The notes beneath the pieces are model-generated. The model was not told the DNA's origin, did no database searches, and saw only the letters and a list, made by a program, of their open reading frames with translations. DNA of 64,000 nucleotides from Humulus lupulus (lineage: Eukaryota > Streptophyta > Magnoliopsida > Rosales > Cannabaceae). Of this stretch, positions 44,775-56,126 are shown piece after piece. Numbering within the stretch: the first letter of the stretch is position 1; every line of letters begins with the position of its first letter. The position numbers and the translations under genes were made by a program. The stretch is taken from NCBI RefSeq assembly GCF_963169125.1, contig NC_084796.1:88830888-88894887 (forward strand). Reading direction: 5' to 3'.

Positions 44775-45385
44775 TGTTTACCCAAAAAACGGCTGTTGAT
44801 GATGTGGCAAGGATTTCTCCCATGTGGTTGATTCATGGCGGAAGTGTTGTTCGACTATCGACCAGAAGCACATCACTTCATCAGGCTTAATTATTAGATA
44901 CGACCAGTCTGGTCTTATAGTTTGTTTTATTTACTTCTAAAGTTGTAATCTTATAATAATTGCATTGAATATTTCCTCATTATTACCTTGATACGCCGTT
45001 ATTAAGGAAAGATATGGCCCGTTGGCCTGTGTAACCCTCCTTGAGCCTATAAATATGCATGAAATAGCTCAAGAAAGGGACTTTTGATCCCTGAATCTTT
45101 TTGCTAAGATAGAGAGAGAAAGAGAACTATAGTGCAATTATCCATCGTTTCATTGTATTTCTTCCAAGTTTTGTGAAACTCAAGAACCCTAGTTCTTTGA
45201 GCACAGCTTTGAGATTCACTATTAATAATAGCACTAAGTGGACATAGGTCATTACCATTCTTTGGGGCCAAACCACTATAAATCCTTGGTGTTTTCTTCT
45301 TTTCCATTGGATTAAATTCTTAATTGTCCTTTTATCTTTTGTCGTACATTTAACTCTGTGTCGTTGGCCAAATCAAGGGTCGACA
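44775..45385 (+). mobile_element. putative 5' LTR of Tat-type gypsy G (about 611 bp)
   Basis: TGTTTACCC to GGTCGACA, with CTATAAATATGC near 45048 as TATA box. The following TTCTAGCGCTTTCATTGAGA resembles the primer region of Tat elements rather than the tRNA-iMet type. Boundaries are inferred because the 3' LTR lies outside the window. Confidence 0.55.
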
Positions 45386-45433
45386 TTCTAGCGCTTTCAT
45401 TGAGATTTTGACAAAAAACTGTGAGAAAATCTA

Positions 45434-47550
45434 ATGGAGAAAACTTCCAAGAAGACTAGACAGGCTGCTAGCGCTGCACCATCCCAACCTCCTCCCCCAA
45501 ATGTGGTCGAGAATGAACCACATTTGGAGTTTGATGAGGAGGAGTTAGATTCTGAAACACTGAGGGCAACGCTAGGAGTGTTGCAGGATGAGTTGGCTAA
45601 TTGGAGGGCCAATCAGGAGAATGCTGACGATGGCGCTGCAGCAAAGAGAAATAGAACGCCAGTGCCAGGAGCTGAGTGAGTGGCGTGCGGAAATGGATCA
45701 TCGACAGAGGAATGCCACGGTCACCCTTGAAGTAGCCATTCAACTGGCTAGGATTCAGGCTATGCCAACCTCCCAACCAGATCATCCATCGAACGAGCCA
45801 CCTCAAAGAGGTCCCAATCCACGCCCTCCGCTCCAGCCGGCAAGCCCTCAAAGGCCGGAGCAGCCGCCTATGGCTCAGGATGATGTCCCGCCTAGGAATC
45901 CTGAGCAGCAGCATCCATCTCAGGCTGGTCGAGGCAATCCCCAGCGCCCAAGGCAAAGTAGGGCAGGGCAGCCGCCCCGTAGCCCTAGACACCCCGGGGA
46001 TGAAGAGCCAAATCTACCGAGCAGGGGTAGCATCCTTCTGCCAACAGGAGGAACACCGAGTCAGGCTCTGTGGTCAGGGGTCCCCCACGGCATAACAATG
46101 CACAGGGACCCAACAACCAGTGCAGACCTCCCCCTGATGCTCGGGAAATGCCAACCCGAGTAGGAAATAACGTGAACAGACGGTCATGCCATAGTCAGCC
46201 ACAATTCAGAGATGGCCATGACTATAATGAAGCTGATTCTGGCAGAAGAAATACTGGTCAGAGAAATGAGGAAAGAGGTGGAGGCAGAAGCCCCCCACGT
46301 AGATAAAATAGGCCAACTAGCCACAACGCTGGGGGGCAACCCAGGCAGCAGAACGTCTTTAGTCGGCTAGGAGTTAGCGAGCAGAGATGTAGAGACAATG
46401 ATTTAAGGGACGTACGTAACGACTGTCGTGAGAGGCACGACGACTACGCTACCCTGGCACCGGCGACCACAGCAGTCCCAGAAGCTGTTCAGGCTCAGAT
46501 TGATGCTCTGAACTAGGCAGTACAACAACTGGTCGGGGGACGAACATCCCATATCGAGTATGATAGGAGGAGGGGCACTCCCTTTGTACAAAGGATTGCT
46601 GCTGCTGAAACCCCCAGTAAGTTCAAGATGCCAACATTTCCGAACTTTGACGGGTACGGAGACGCAGTATCTCATGTTAATAAGTTTGAGACACAAATGG
46701 ATATACAGAAAGTGTCAAAAGATGCTCGCTGCCGGATCTTTCCAGCGACATTGTCTGACACCGCCCAGAAGTGGTTCTTTAAGTTCCCTCCTGCTAGTAT
46801 AGTATCTTGGGAGATGTTCGTAAAGGAATTTTACGGACAATTCTATGCGGGTCGCGTACACCCCACAGAGGCCAACCAACTGGTCGAGACACGCCAGAAG
46901 GAGGGAGAGCCCTTAAAGGAATATGTCCAATGCTTCATGCGAGCAACAGCTGGAGCCAAGAGACTGGGTGATGAAGGTAAGATGATGGCTCTAATTGATG
47001 GGGTTAGGCGCCATTTACCCTTCTAGAGTAGCCTCAGAAAGAATGGGGTAAGAAGTACCCAACAGTTTTTGGATCGGGCTGATCAATATATCAAGCTCGA
47101 AGACACGATTTCCAACAAAAGAAAATCGCCAAAGTTGCCAACGGGTCGGAAAATCCCAATGGCAACGGCAATGGCAAGGGGAATGGCAATGGTAGGAATG
47201 GTAGAAAATGGGCGAACAATGAACCCTCAGCTTTTGAGAGTAAATGCCCCAAAGGCAATCAATACGAGCTGAGATTCACCAACTACACGGCCCTTGTCGA
47301 AAGTCGAGCTGAAGTCTACCAGGCGACCAGCTCAAGCGTGCCTTACAAACGACCTGCAGCTATAAGGAAAGATATCTCCAAGAGAGATACGACAAAGTTC
47401 TGTCATTTTCACAACGATTACGGGCACGATACCAATGAATGTAACCAGTTGAAAGAAGAGATTGAGTTCCTGATCAGGCAGGGACTTTTAAGAAGATATG
47501 TTCGAGTCACAGGAGGGTCTCAGCGAGAGGCTCAAGGTGGCAACGAGTAG
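45434..47550 (+). pseudogene. gag: gag of Tat-type gypsy G
   Basis: The N-terminal part MEKTSKKTRQAASAAPSQPP is followed by an acidic, probably coiled segment (FDEEELDSETLRATLGVLQDEL), then a frameshift near 45620 into a long Pro/Gln/Arg-rich linker (45650-46300). The Retrotrans_gag core lies at 46628-47026: FPNFDGYGDAVSHVNKFETQM, SDTAQKWFFKFP, FYGQFYAGRVHPTEANQL, REGEPLKEY-like KEGEPLKEYVQCF. It ends at a stop and continues with QQFLDRADQYIKLEDTI. A CHHC-type finger (KFCHFHNDYGHDTNECNQLKEEIE) at about 47395-47465 ends gag; this variant, replacing the CCHC knuckle, is typical of Tat/Athila-related gag. A Gly/Asn-like repetitive tract precedes it (47150-47205). Confidence 0.88.
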
Positions 47551-48318
47551 GCACCTGCACGCCAGCGCTCACCACCTTTACAGCTAGCTCTTGTGGCAGA
47601 CACTTTACTCACCATCTATGGAGTTCCACATCTTGCAGGAGATAATGGGAAGGCAAGGGAACGATACGCTCGAACCCTACGCTACGACTAGGACATCGAG
47701 ATGATGAGTGTGGAGGATCGAGCATCGAAAAAGGCTCGAAGAGAGAAGGAATTGATAACCTTCTCCGAAGACAATGCCTAGCACATGCGATTCCCACACT
47801 CTGATCCACTGGTCGTAGATGTACAAATTACCAACATGATGGTGAAGAGGGTGTTGGTCAACACAGGAAGTTCGGTCAACATCATGTTCAAGTCTTCATT
47901 TGAAAGAATGAAGTTGTCCGTCAAAGACCTGGAGCCATGCAACCAAACCATTTATGGTTTTTACGGTGAAGGGCTCGCCCCAACAGGGTCGATTAGGCTT
48001 CCACTTACAGCAGGTACTACACCTGCTAATAGGACATTACTCACTACTTTCATAGTAGTTAATTGTCCTTCAGCATACAATGCTGTAATTGGGAGACCAA
48101 TTCTGGTCGACCTATGGGCCGTCACTTCAATATGGCACCTTGCCATGAAATTACCGACAGAGGTAGGATGTGTATTGGGAAATCAGCGGGAAGCAAGAGA
48201 GTGCTGCAATGCCTCGATCACCAAGGCAAAGAAGGGTGTATCGAGAGATGTTCCCAAAAAGGTGTTGCAAGTGGCAATTGATGCTCAGGCCCACTCAGGT
48301 GATAATGTCACCAAATAA
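47551..48318 (+). pseudogene. pol: protease of gypsy G
   Basis: HSDPLVVDVQI, then VLVNTGSSVNIMFKSSFERM, in which the catalytic Asp of D-T-G-S is Asn. It continues with LTAGTTPANRTLLTTFIVVN and YNAVIGRPILVDLWAVTS. The order agrees with Tat-lineage proteases. Stops upstream at 47690 and 47779. Inactive on the D-to-N change. Confidence 0.85.
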
Positions 48319-49681
48319 GGCATTGCCCAAAGTGAGGATAGAAACTTGGATCCTCGCTTTGGGGATTTTGAGGAAGAAATTGGACCCATCGAGGACCTTG
48401 AAGAGGTCTAACTCGATGAAGAAAATTCAACCAGGGTTGTGAAAGTCGGTAAAAACTTAGGGACAACAACAAAACAAGCACTGGTGGAGTTTTTAAGGAG
48501 GAACCAGGAAGTCTTTGCCTGGTCGCACAAAGACATGGTCGAAATATACCGTGCCGTCATCAGCCATGTCCTGAACATCGACAAGAGTTTTCCACCGGTG
48601 CAACAAAAAAGAAGGCTCTCGACAAAGATAGATCAAAGGCCTTAAGAGAAGAAGTTGAAAACCTGAAGGAGAATGGATTCATCAGGGTGGCATTTTATCC
48701 AAATGGCAAGTGGTGCATATGTGTGGATTTCACTGACCTTAATAAAGCTTGCCCCAAAGATTGTTTCCCACTCCCAATAATAAACCAGCTGGCCGATGCC
48801 ACTACAGGGCATGAGATTCTCTCATTCATGGATGGATACTCCAGATATAATCGATTAGTATGCATCCCCCTGATGAGGATCACTCTAGCTTTCAGACTGA
48901 TACATGGCTTTACTGTTACAAAGTAATGCCTTTCGGTTTGAAAAACGCTGGTGCGACTAGTAAACAATATGTTTAAAGACTGATCAACACAAACATGGAG
49001 GTCTACGTTGATGACATGCTGGTCAAGTCAAAGAAGGCAGAAGGGCATATAAAGGATTTGCAGGAGTGCTTCAATGTCTTGAACAAATATCAGATGAAGT
49101 TGAATCCCCTTAAATGCTCCTTCGGAGTAGGATCATGGAAGTTCTTGGGATTTATAGTTAACTTGAGAGGAATTGAAGCCAATCCTGAGAAAATTAAAGC
49201 CCTGATCGATATGAAATCGCCAGCGAAGATTAAGGATGTTCAATGTTTAACCAGAAGAATTGTTGCTCTCAGTAGATTCATTTCGAAGTAACCAGATAAT
49301 TTCGAGCAGGAGTGCGAGCAGGCTTTTCAAGCATTGAAAACTCATATGGTGCAACCACCGGTCCTATCGAAACCAGTTGATAAGGAAACTTTGTTCATCT
49401 CCCTGGCGATCATGGAATATGCTGCTAGTGCCATTTTAGTAAGGGAGGAAGAAGGCGTGCAGAAGGCTGTTTATTATGTAAGCAAGAAGCTAATTGGAGT
49501 GGAGCTGCGGTACCCACCTATTGAAAAATTAGCCTATTGCTTAATTTTGGCCTCCAGGAAGTTGGGGCCTTACTTTCATGCTCACCCAATCGCAGTTTTG
49601 ACCGACCAGCCTCTACGGCAAGTCCTGCAAAAACCAGAGGCTGCGTGTAGATTGTTAAAATGGGCGGTCGAACTTGGGTAG
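48319..49681 (+). pseudogene. pol: reverse transcriptase and RNase H of gypsy G
   Basis: LVEFLRRNQEVFAWSHKDM opens the RT-proximal linker. RT: KWCICVDFTDLNKACPKDC, FPLPIINQLADATTGHEIL, SFMDGYSRYN; a frameshift near 48920 (FGLKNAGAT region), then MEVYVDDMLVKSKKAEGH with the catalytic YVDD intact, and CSFGVGSWKFLGFIVNLRGIE. A deletion of the connection segment follows RFISK near 49290. RNase H: LFISLAIMEYAASAILVREEE, YYVSKKLIGVELRYPPIEKLAYCLILASRKL and HPIAVLTDQPLRQVLQKPE. In working Tat elements this first RNase H is followed by a second one, as here. Confidence 0.9.
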
Positions 49682-50068
49682 TTTGATATATCTTACTTGC
49701 CGCGAGCAGCGATAAAAGGGCAAGCCCTGGCTGACTTCATTGCAGAATTCACTGAACTTACAGATAGCGAGCAGACTGAAGAGCCTAATGAGCCTGAGTC
49801 TCAAAACCAAGCTCCTTCGTGGAAATTATTTACAGATAGTTCTTCTAACAAGTTCCACGCCAGAGCAGGAGTGATATTGATAGCGCTGGAAGGGCATCGA
49901 TTTCACTGCGCAATCAGGTTTGACTTCACTGCTTCTAACAATGAAGCCGAGTATGAAGCATTACTCGCTGGGTTGTGGTTAGCCAGGGACATGAATATAA
50001 AGGTGCTCGACATCTATAGTGATTCTCAACTGGTGGTGAATCAAGTCATGGGAGAATACCAGGCGTGA
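49682..50068 (+). pseudogene. pol: second (archaeal-type) RNase H of gypsy G
   Basis: After a stop at 49679, IKGQALADFIAEF leads into WKLFTDSSSNKFHARAGVIL (usual start WxLxVDGSS), FDFTASNNEAEYEALLAGLWLA with the catalytic Glu, and IYSDSQLVVNQVMGEY with an Asp. The additional RNase H domain between RNase H and integrase is the diagnostic feature of the Tat clade. The first Asp of the DG(S/A)S motif is present in FTDSSS, with Gly lost. Confidence 0.9.
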
Positions 50069-52425
50069 GGTTTAAAGATGGTTTCCTATTTAAACAAAAC
50101 AAAAGATCTATTGGCTCAGTTTGACAAATACACCCTCCAGAAAGTATCTCGCGACCAGAATTCCAATGCTGGTGCTTTGGCCAAGTTAGCAAGTGCGAAG
50201 GATGCTGATACTTTGAATATAGTACTAGTTGAGCGGCTGTCTATGCCAAGCGTCTGAGTAGAGGAGACCACTATGGTGATCCAGATGGCGGATAAATGGA
50301 TGGCACCATATATAGAGTATCTAACGCAAGGCGTGTTACCAACGGACAAAAACAAAGCTAGGACCCTTCAACGGCAAGTTGCTAGGTATATCCTAGTCGA
50401 TGGAATCTTGTACTGAAGGGTATACTCAATGCCACTCCTCAGATGTGTTTCAAAAGAGAAAGCCAAAGAATTGATGAAAGAGGTACACGAAGGCTTTTGT
50501 GGAGACCACGCTGGGGGGCAAAGCTTGTCAAAAAAGATCCTGAGGCAAGGATACTTTAGGCCCACGATAAATAAAGACTCGATGGAGTTTGTACGGAGGT
50601 GCGACAAGTGCCAGAGATTCTCCAAAATCCCACGAGCAGCCCCTAATGAGCTTAAACAGATGCAAATTTTGTGACTATTTTAGTTTGGGGCATAGATCTA
50701 ATCGGATCTTTGCCCATAGGAAAGGGCAGCGTCAAGTATACTATGGTTGCTGTCGACTACTTCACTAAATGGGCCGAAGCCGAGCCGCTCGCAAACATAA
50801 GGACCAAGAAGGTGCTGGATTTCGTGATCAAAAACATCATTTCTCGCTATGGATTGCCAAGGAAAATCGTCTCAGATAACGACACCCAATATGATAGTGA
50901 TTTATTCACGGATTTTTACAAACGGCATGGTATTATCAAGAGCTTTTCTTTAGTCGCTCATCCCCAAGCAAATGGACAAGTTGAAGCAGTCAACAAAACG
51001 CTGAAGGATACTTTGAAGAAAAGACTAGAAGAAGCTAAGGGGGCATGGCCAGAGCAATTTCTTGAAGTCCTTTGGTCGTACAGAACTTCCCACTGAACAG
51101 CAACAGGCCATACTCCATTCTCTTTAGCTTATGGGTATGAGGCTATGTTTGCTATTGAGTTAGATCCACCTTCGCGTCGCAGAATAACGTCTGACCAAGG
51201 TTTGAAAAGCCAGATATTGATGGAATCCCTGGACTTGATCGATGAGAAATGTGAACAAGCCTGTTTACCGAGTTTTTCGGAAACGAATACAAACAAAATA
51301 ATAAAAAGATAAGAACTGTAGAAGTACAGAAATATAAATAGACAAATAGGGTTTTTACGTGGTTCAGGCGTTAACGAGCCCTAGTCCACGAGTCGATGTT
51401 ATTATACTTGTAGAGAATTACAGTAAAATGGCTGGTGTAAAAGAACCTCACAAACTCACAGTGTTTCTCTCGAGTTCTCTAGAAGAAGACGAAGCTAGAG
51501 AGATTTTGGCAGAGTTCTTACTATGTAATCTGTTCTCCCTCCTTCCTATTGCAAAATGAGGAGGTCTTTATTGCTAGAGTTTTTTATTAGGGTTTTACTC
51601 TGCCCCCATGAGTCTTAAGTACACCAGCCATAAATAGGGGATACAATTACCGTAGTCGTCTGGCTACCAGGCTCTATGTGGGTATATTTACATGAAAGTA
51701 TGGGGAATGCACAAAGGTAGCTGTCTTTTCCAGGCTGTCAGCGGAACAGTAGGCGAAATGGTACTTTTAGGCGTGCTGGGATGTGTGCGGCCTCGACCTG
51801 TCGGGCGTGTCAGGCGGGATCCTGTGTCAGGTGGATATCATTCTAACTATGCCTCCTCCATGACTCGACCGCTTGGTCTTCTTCCGTGCGAGGCACGGAA
51901 CTGTATCCGCGAAGGTAACCTGAAGAGCTTCTCCTGGAAGGACCTTCCCCGAAGGATATCCCTTCGGGAGTCCGGGAGAATTGACGAGCTTCCGCGTCGC
52001 GGTTGCTTGAAAGAGTATGCTGGACACCAAACGGGAGAGGCGAAGCCTTTCTGTCCATCCGCGAGCTCTGGTCACCTTTCGTGAAAGACTTTGATAATTC
52101 TGCTTCCCCGAGGCTATCCATCTAAACGCTATCCGAAAATCTGGATAACAAAGCCCAACTCCAAGTAGCTGCGTACCAGCAAAAAGTCGCCTGGTATTTC
52201 AATTCTAAAGTGCGAGAAATGAAATTCAATGTCAGAGATCTAGTACTTCGAAGAGTTTTCCTAAACACCCGCGACTAAGCTGCTGGAGTACTCAATCCTA
52301 GTTGGGAAGAGCCTTTCCAGATTGAAGAAGTCCTCCATCTAGGCACCTACAAACTTGCTCGCCTAAATAGAGATCTCATTCCTCCCTATTGGAATGGAGA
52401 ACACCTACGCAAGTACTATCAATGA
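50069..52425 (+). pseudogene. pol: integrase of gypsy G, split by a solo LTR
   Basis: Zinc region: HEGFCGDHAGGQSLSKKIL and FVRRCDKCQRFSKIP. A short in-frame disruption near 50670 leads into the core: WGIDLIGSLPIGKGSVKY (first Asp), VAVDYFTKWAEAEPL, SDNDTQYDSDLFTDF (second Asp), HPQANGQVEAVNKTLKDTL (Glu present), LWSYRTSH. After stops the coding sequence reaches LDLIDEKCEQA at 51261 and resumes at 52156 with QLQVAAYQQKVAWYFN, LVLRRVFLNT, GTYKLARLNRDL and WNGEHLRKYYQ, the usual Tat integrase end. Removing the 51262-52150 solo LTR and one TSD copy restores continuity of the alignment. Confidence 0.9.
51262..52150 (-). mobile_element. solo copia-type LTR (889 bp) in gypsy G integrase
   Basis: TGTTTACCG to GGATAACA with a perfect TSD AAGCC (51257-51261 and 52151-52155). 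Orientation is judged minus: the 'acgtggttcaggc ... agtccacgag' block lies at the left end, and a TATTTATGG box reads on the minus strand near 51635. It contains a near-perfect inverted repeat around GGATATCC (about 51946-51966). ORFs at 51692-52121 on both strands are LTR sequence, not genes. Confidence 0.93.
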
Positions 52426-53088
52426 GCAGTCCTTCTTAAAGGATTGGCTTGTATTAATTTTCCATTTTACAAGTTATGAAAAAGGGTTGGTCATTTTATG
52501 TGACTAATCGCTTATAAGTGTAAGATCTTTTTGATCACTCGTACAGACACATTTTGTCCATTTATTACGAGAAATATAAGGGACTATGTGCAGCCAGTCA
52601 TTCTTGCTAATTATTGTATTTTATACAGGTATTTGCTCATTACGTGTGTTGTTTTGCTGTATTACAATTTTTAATTATTTTGCTCCGAGCAGTATTGTTC
52701 GAACAAGTTTTGGTCAAGGCAAGTGACCAAGGACCTAAAGCTCCTCGATCACTTGGGGGGAACATAAGGTATCTAGTAAGCAAATCATATCGAAAGGTAT
52801 GTAAAAACATGAGCAAAATAAGTGAAAGCATGCTAGGGTATTTAGAGTATTTTTCAAAATTTTGTATTCTGTTAAATCAAACCAAAGTACTATGCTAAGT
52901 TCGGTCATGCGAACAGATTTTATAATAAGATGCAAATATATTATAATATCAAAATGAATCCTTTTACACCGCGAGCAGTCGCTGCTCGGCTGTAATTGTT
53001 CAATTAAAAGTAAAACCTGCCCGTGCAACAATAAAGATTGAACTAGAAAATAAAAGTATCTTTACATCATGACCCATAGGCGGTGTAC
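52426..53088 (+). other. spacer between integrase and antisense ORF of gypsy G
   Basis: A+T-rich non-coding sequence. The 94- and 98-codon ORFs here have no family features. Confidence 0.5.
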
Positions 53089-54380
53089 TTAAAAGATTAA
53101 AGAGAAAGAAAAATAACAGACTACGAGGCGGAGGATCTTGAGGGGAGCCTTGATCGACGATAGTTGTAGCTTCATTGTCTGCCCCGTCCATGCCAGTGGG
53201 CAAGGGATTTCGGGTGAGGCAGGTACCCTTGCTCTCTCTTCTTCTGCCAATCGAGCAATGCAGCGGGCTATTTCAGCATGCCTTGTGCGCTCGGGAAGAT
53301 AGCTGAAATCAACCTCTTGGTTGTGTTTCCAGAAGTCATAGAAACACTTAACCGTGGAATTCTTGTACCTTTCCAAATTGATGTCGTTAGATTTTTCATG
53401 CTTCTCGATCTGGCCCTCCAATGTTGCGGTATCCTGTCTGCTCGCGGTCAAGTCCTCCTCGAGCATTTTAGCTGCGCGGTAGTTGACGCGGTTAGACTCC
53501 TTGAAGTTGTCTCTTTGCTTGACAGCCTTATCTAGAGTAGTATGCTTCTCCCTTAACTCCTCAACCAGTTTGTTCTCCTCCTCAAGCACTGCCTCAAGCT
53601 GTTCAGCGTATTTCTCTTCGGCAGCTTTGGGTTCTTCAATGTGTTGTTGCTCCAAAGCCTTAGACTGCTCAGTGATAGCACCTGAGCGGAGTTGGCCGAC
53701 AGTAAGGGTCAGCATTGCATGTGATCAGAGCGAAAGTTAAACTGATTGTAGAGTATAAAAGGGCTGTCTCCACAGAAAAAGGTAACTTACACTGGCAAAC
53801 TCATTTAATGCGCGGGTTAAGATCTGGTTGACGTCCATCATCTCTGTCATAGCCATCGCCTCTCGGCAACGTTCGTGCTTCAAAATTTTGGCCACCCTGT
53901 CTTTGACCAATCTTAAGGCACGACTCGATATGTCTCCCCCTGTGGAAGCAAGAGCAGCCTACTGAGTCTGGTCAGTTGGGGCCAGTGGAGAAGGTGTCGA
54001 CCCGACAGGAGCAGGAGGAGTTTGCAGCTCGAGAGGAGAAGGAGGTGGTGTTACATTTGTTTAAGGACCGTCTGCTAGAGGGTCTACAGTACGGGTATTC
54101 TTGGCCGGAGGCGCTTTACTGCTTTCCCCGGGATGCCGCTTGCTCATTTTCTTCTTGCTCGAGGGAGCATCAGGAACCTCGGGGGCACTGTATATGTCAA
54201 ACACATTTTCAGAGTCCATGTCTTTAAGAAAAGAAAATACACAAATAGTGAGATAGTATAAATGATTGAGTATGTTATGTCAGGAAAATAAACAATGAAA
54301 ATTGTAAGTGAAATACCCGAGCTATCATTACTGGTTGCTACATTATATACTCTACTAGTGTTACACTCACTCTCTGGCAT
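53089..54380 (-). pseudogene. antisense ORF of gypsy G, C-terminal coiled-coil exons
   Basis: Opposite in sense to gag-pol. The largest open piece (53089-53715, 208 codons) is a heptad-rich coiled coil: LEQQHIEEPKAAEEKYAEQL, EEENKLVEELREKHTTLDKAV, MLEEDLTASRQDTATLEGQI, ending in a Trp/Tyr-rich block (FYDFWKHNQEVDFSYLPE). Minus-strand coding-like text also occurs around 53800-54225 (SKRHPGES, Pro-rich region), separated by stretches that look like introns: a GT donor at about 53790 in the minus reading. In many Tat-lineage plant elements an antisense gene in this position encodes a 'putative gypsy type transposon' protein with a coiled-coil tail; this fits. Confidence 0.7.
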
Positions 54381-55440
54381 GAAGAAGTCTGATCTAAATT
54401 GGGAGTGTACTTAAAGTTGCCATCCCTGTCAAATAAGTGACAGGGAATTGGCAAACTATCTAAGAGCGATAGATCAGTACCGTTCTCATCCGAAGATTCG
54501 TCGAGGGGCTCGAGAGGTTCAGTGGCTTTCTTTTTTCCCTTTCCCATGGGGGTGGGGTGAGCAGCAGACCACGGGGTGCTGGAGAGTTCCCTAATTGTCA
54601 CTCCAGTTGCCCTCCTCGGAGGGGGTTGTGGCACGTATGGGTGCTGCTGACTCCCTCACATCCTGCTGAGGGGCCGACCAGTCTTAGATTGGCCTCTGAG
54701 ACCAGTTGTTTGACACTTTTCTCTATGTCGGTCATGCTGGCTAGGAGGGCTGATCAGATCTCCATGTCCGGAGTAGGCTCTGGTTGCAACCATGCGCCTG
54801 AAACGCATTAAATTTCTAAGGGAAATGCTACAAAAAATTGAAGAAAGATAAACGACCAGTGGTACAAAGACTGTACCTCCTTGTGTGAAGGCCCAGTTGT
54901 TCGCGACCATGTCAGTGGTCAGAAAGTACTCCAGATGGTACTTCCCCACATTCGAGATATAAGTGGTGTCAGTTAGGAAAGTGCGACCTGTTTCCTGGTG
55001 ATAAAAGTGGAAAAACCCTGTGTTTTCCTGGTTGGGGTTAGATTTTAGGTCGAATGGGTAGTTGACCTCATGTGGCGTGGGGATGGGCCATTTCTTATGG
55101 CTATAGAGGATATAGAGTGCAACAAGCATTCTATATCTGTTGGGAGTTATTTGAAAAGGGGCAACCCAAAAGTAATTGGCCACCCCCTAGAAAAAAGGAT
55201 GAAGAGGCAGGATCGCTCCTACCTCGATGTGATACCTCGACTAGGCGCTGAAAGCCCCTCCAGGAAAGTTCGCCCGCTGGCCTTTGGTGGGTTGGACTAA
55301 GGTCACCCCAGGAAGTCTGTATTTTTAATGTAATTAGCGATCATCCTAATCGTAACTCGACTAGAAGGGGCGACGTACCATTCAACATATGGTTGAATGG
55401 CGTTTCGAAGCTGAGCACTGGTCGAGGGAATTCCAGCCTG
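54381..55440 (-). pseudogene. antisense ORF of gypsy G, N-terminal domain exons
   Basis: The minus-strand ORF at 54656-55183 reads FWVAPFQITPNRYRMLVALYI, then FHFYHQETGRTFLTDTTYIS and WAFTQGG. This is the conserved N-terminal region of plant 'gypsy type transposon' proteins (PF04195-like, from memory of the motif style). A GT...AG intron is visible at 54798-54876 (exon ends AAGGAG, acceptor TTTCAG). A further piece at 54338-54634 carries a basic PMGKGKKKATEP stretch and SSDENGTDLSLLDSLP. The 5' part is cut at 55449 by the CACTA element, so the start codon lies beyond its far end. Confidence 0.68.
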
Positions 55441-55499
55441 AGGAGCAGGCACTACACCAAACACCCATTACCATAACACATCATTATAATAGTATTTAA

Positions 55500-56126
55500 A
55501 AAGAGTTATTGTATATGAGAAAAGTTTCAGGCGGCAAGGTAAAATAAAATAGCGCCAAATCCCTAAGTTTTTTCTACAGTAACTCCGCTTTCCCGTGTAC
55601 CCATTTCCCCTATAACAATTTCTTCAATCTTTCTCCATCGGAAGTTTGACCCATTTCCCCCTCTCCCGATAATGTGCGAGGACTCTCTTCATCTTCGGTG
55701 ACGACCTTCCACTCTATTCCATCGACAGCTTTCATCTCGATAGTCGTTCACCCTGTTCCAGCCCTCCATCGACAACTTTCTTCTCAACCCCACCTTCTAA
55801 CTCAAGGACACGGGATGAGTCTCACAGTTCACTGAAACCGTAAGGTAAATGTCTTAAATTGTTTAGTTTATATTTTGAAATAATTTTGATTGTCAAATTA
55901 TATACATTTCTGGTTTTTATTTCGTAAAGAATCTGTATAATATCTTGTTATTAGCTTGTTGAGGTTTTTATTTCAATCTTAGTATAACATTTGTGGTGTT
56001 GTTAATAGCTTCAGTGTCGTTGCTTTCGACAGGTGTTTTAGCTGCCTAACCGAACAATACCCATCATCAAAAGAAGCTCAGATTTGGGTCCAATGGTGAG
56101 TTTAAGATACGAAAAGTGGACTTTCA
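55500..56126 (+). other. leader-like region of the CACTA element
   Basis: No ORF of note. A pyrimidine-rich stretch (55575-55815) with TCTTCATC/CCATCGACA repeats, followed by CCGTAAGGTAAAT (donor-like) near 55840 and a T-rich stretch ending in ACAG near 56032, looks like an untranslated first exon and intron. Confidence 0.35.

Noticed and set aside
45597..45992. 131-codon minus-strand ORF in gypsy G gag
   Set aside because: Mirror of the Pro/Gln/Arg-rich gag linker on the + strand.
53976..54227. 83-codon + strand ORF
   Set aside because: Opposite strand of the antisense ORF linker; no features of its own.
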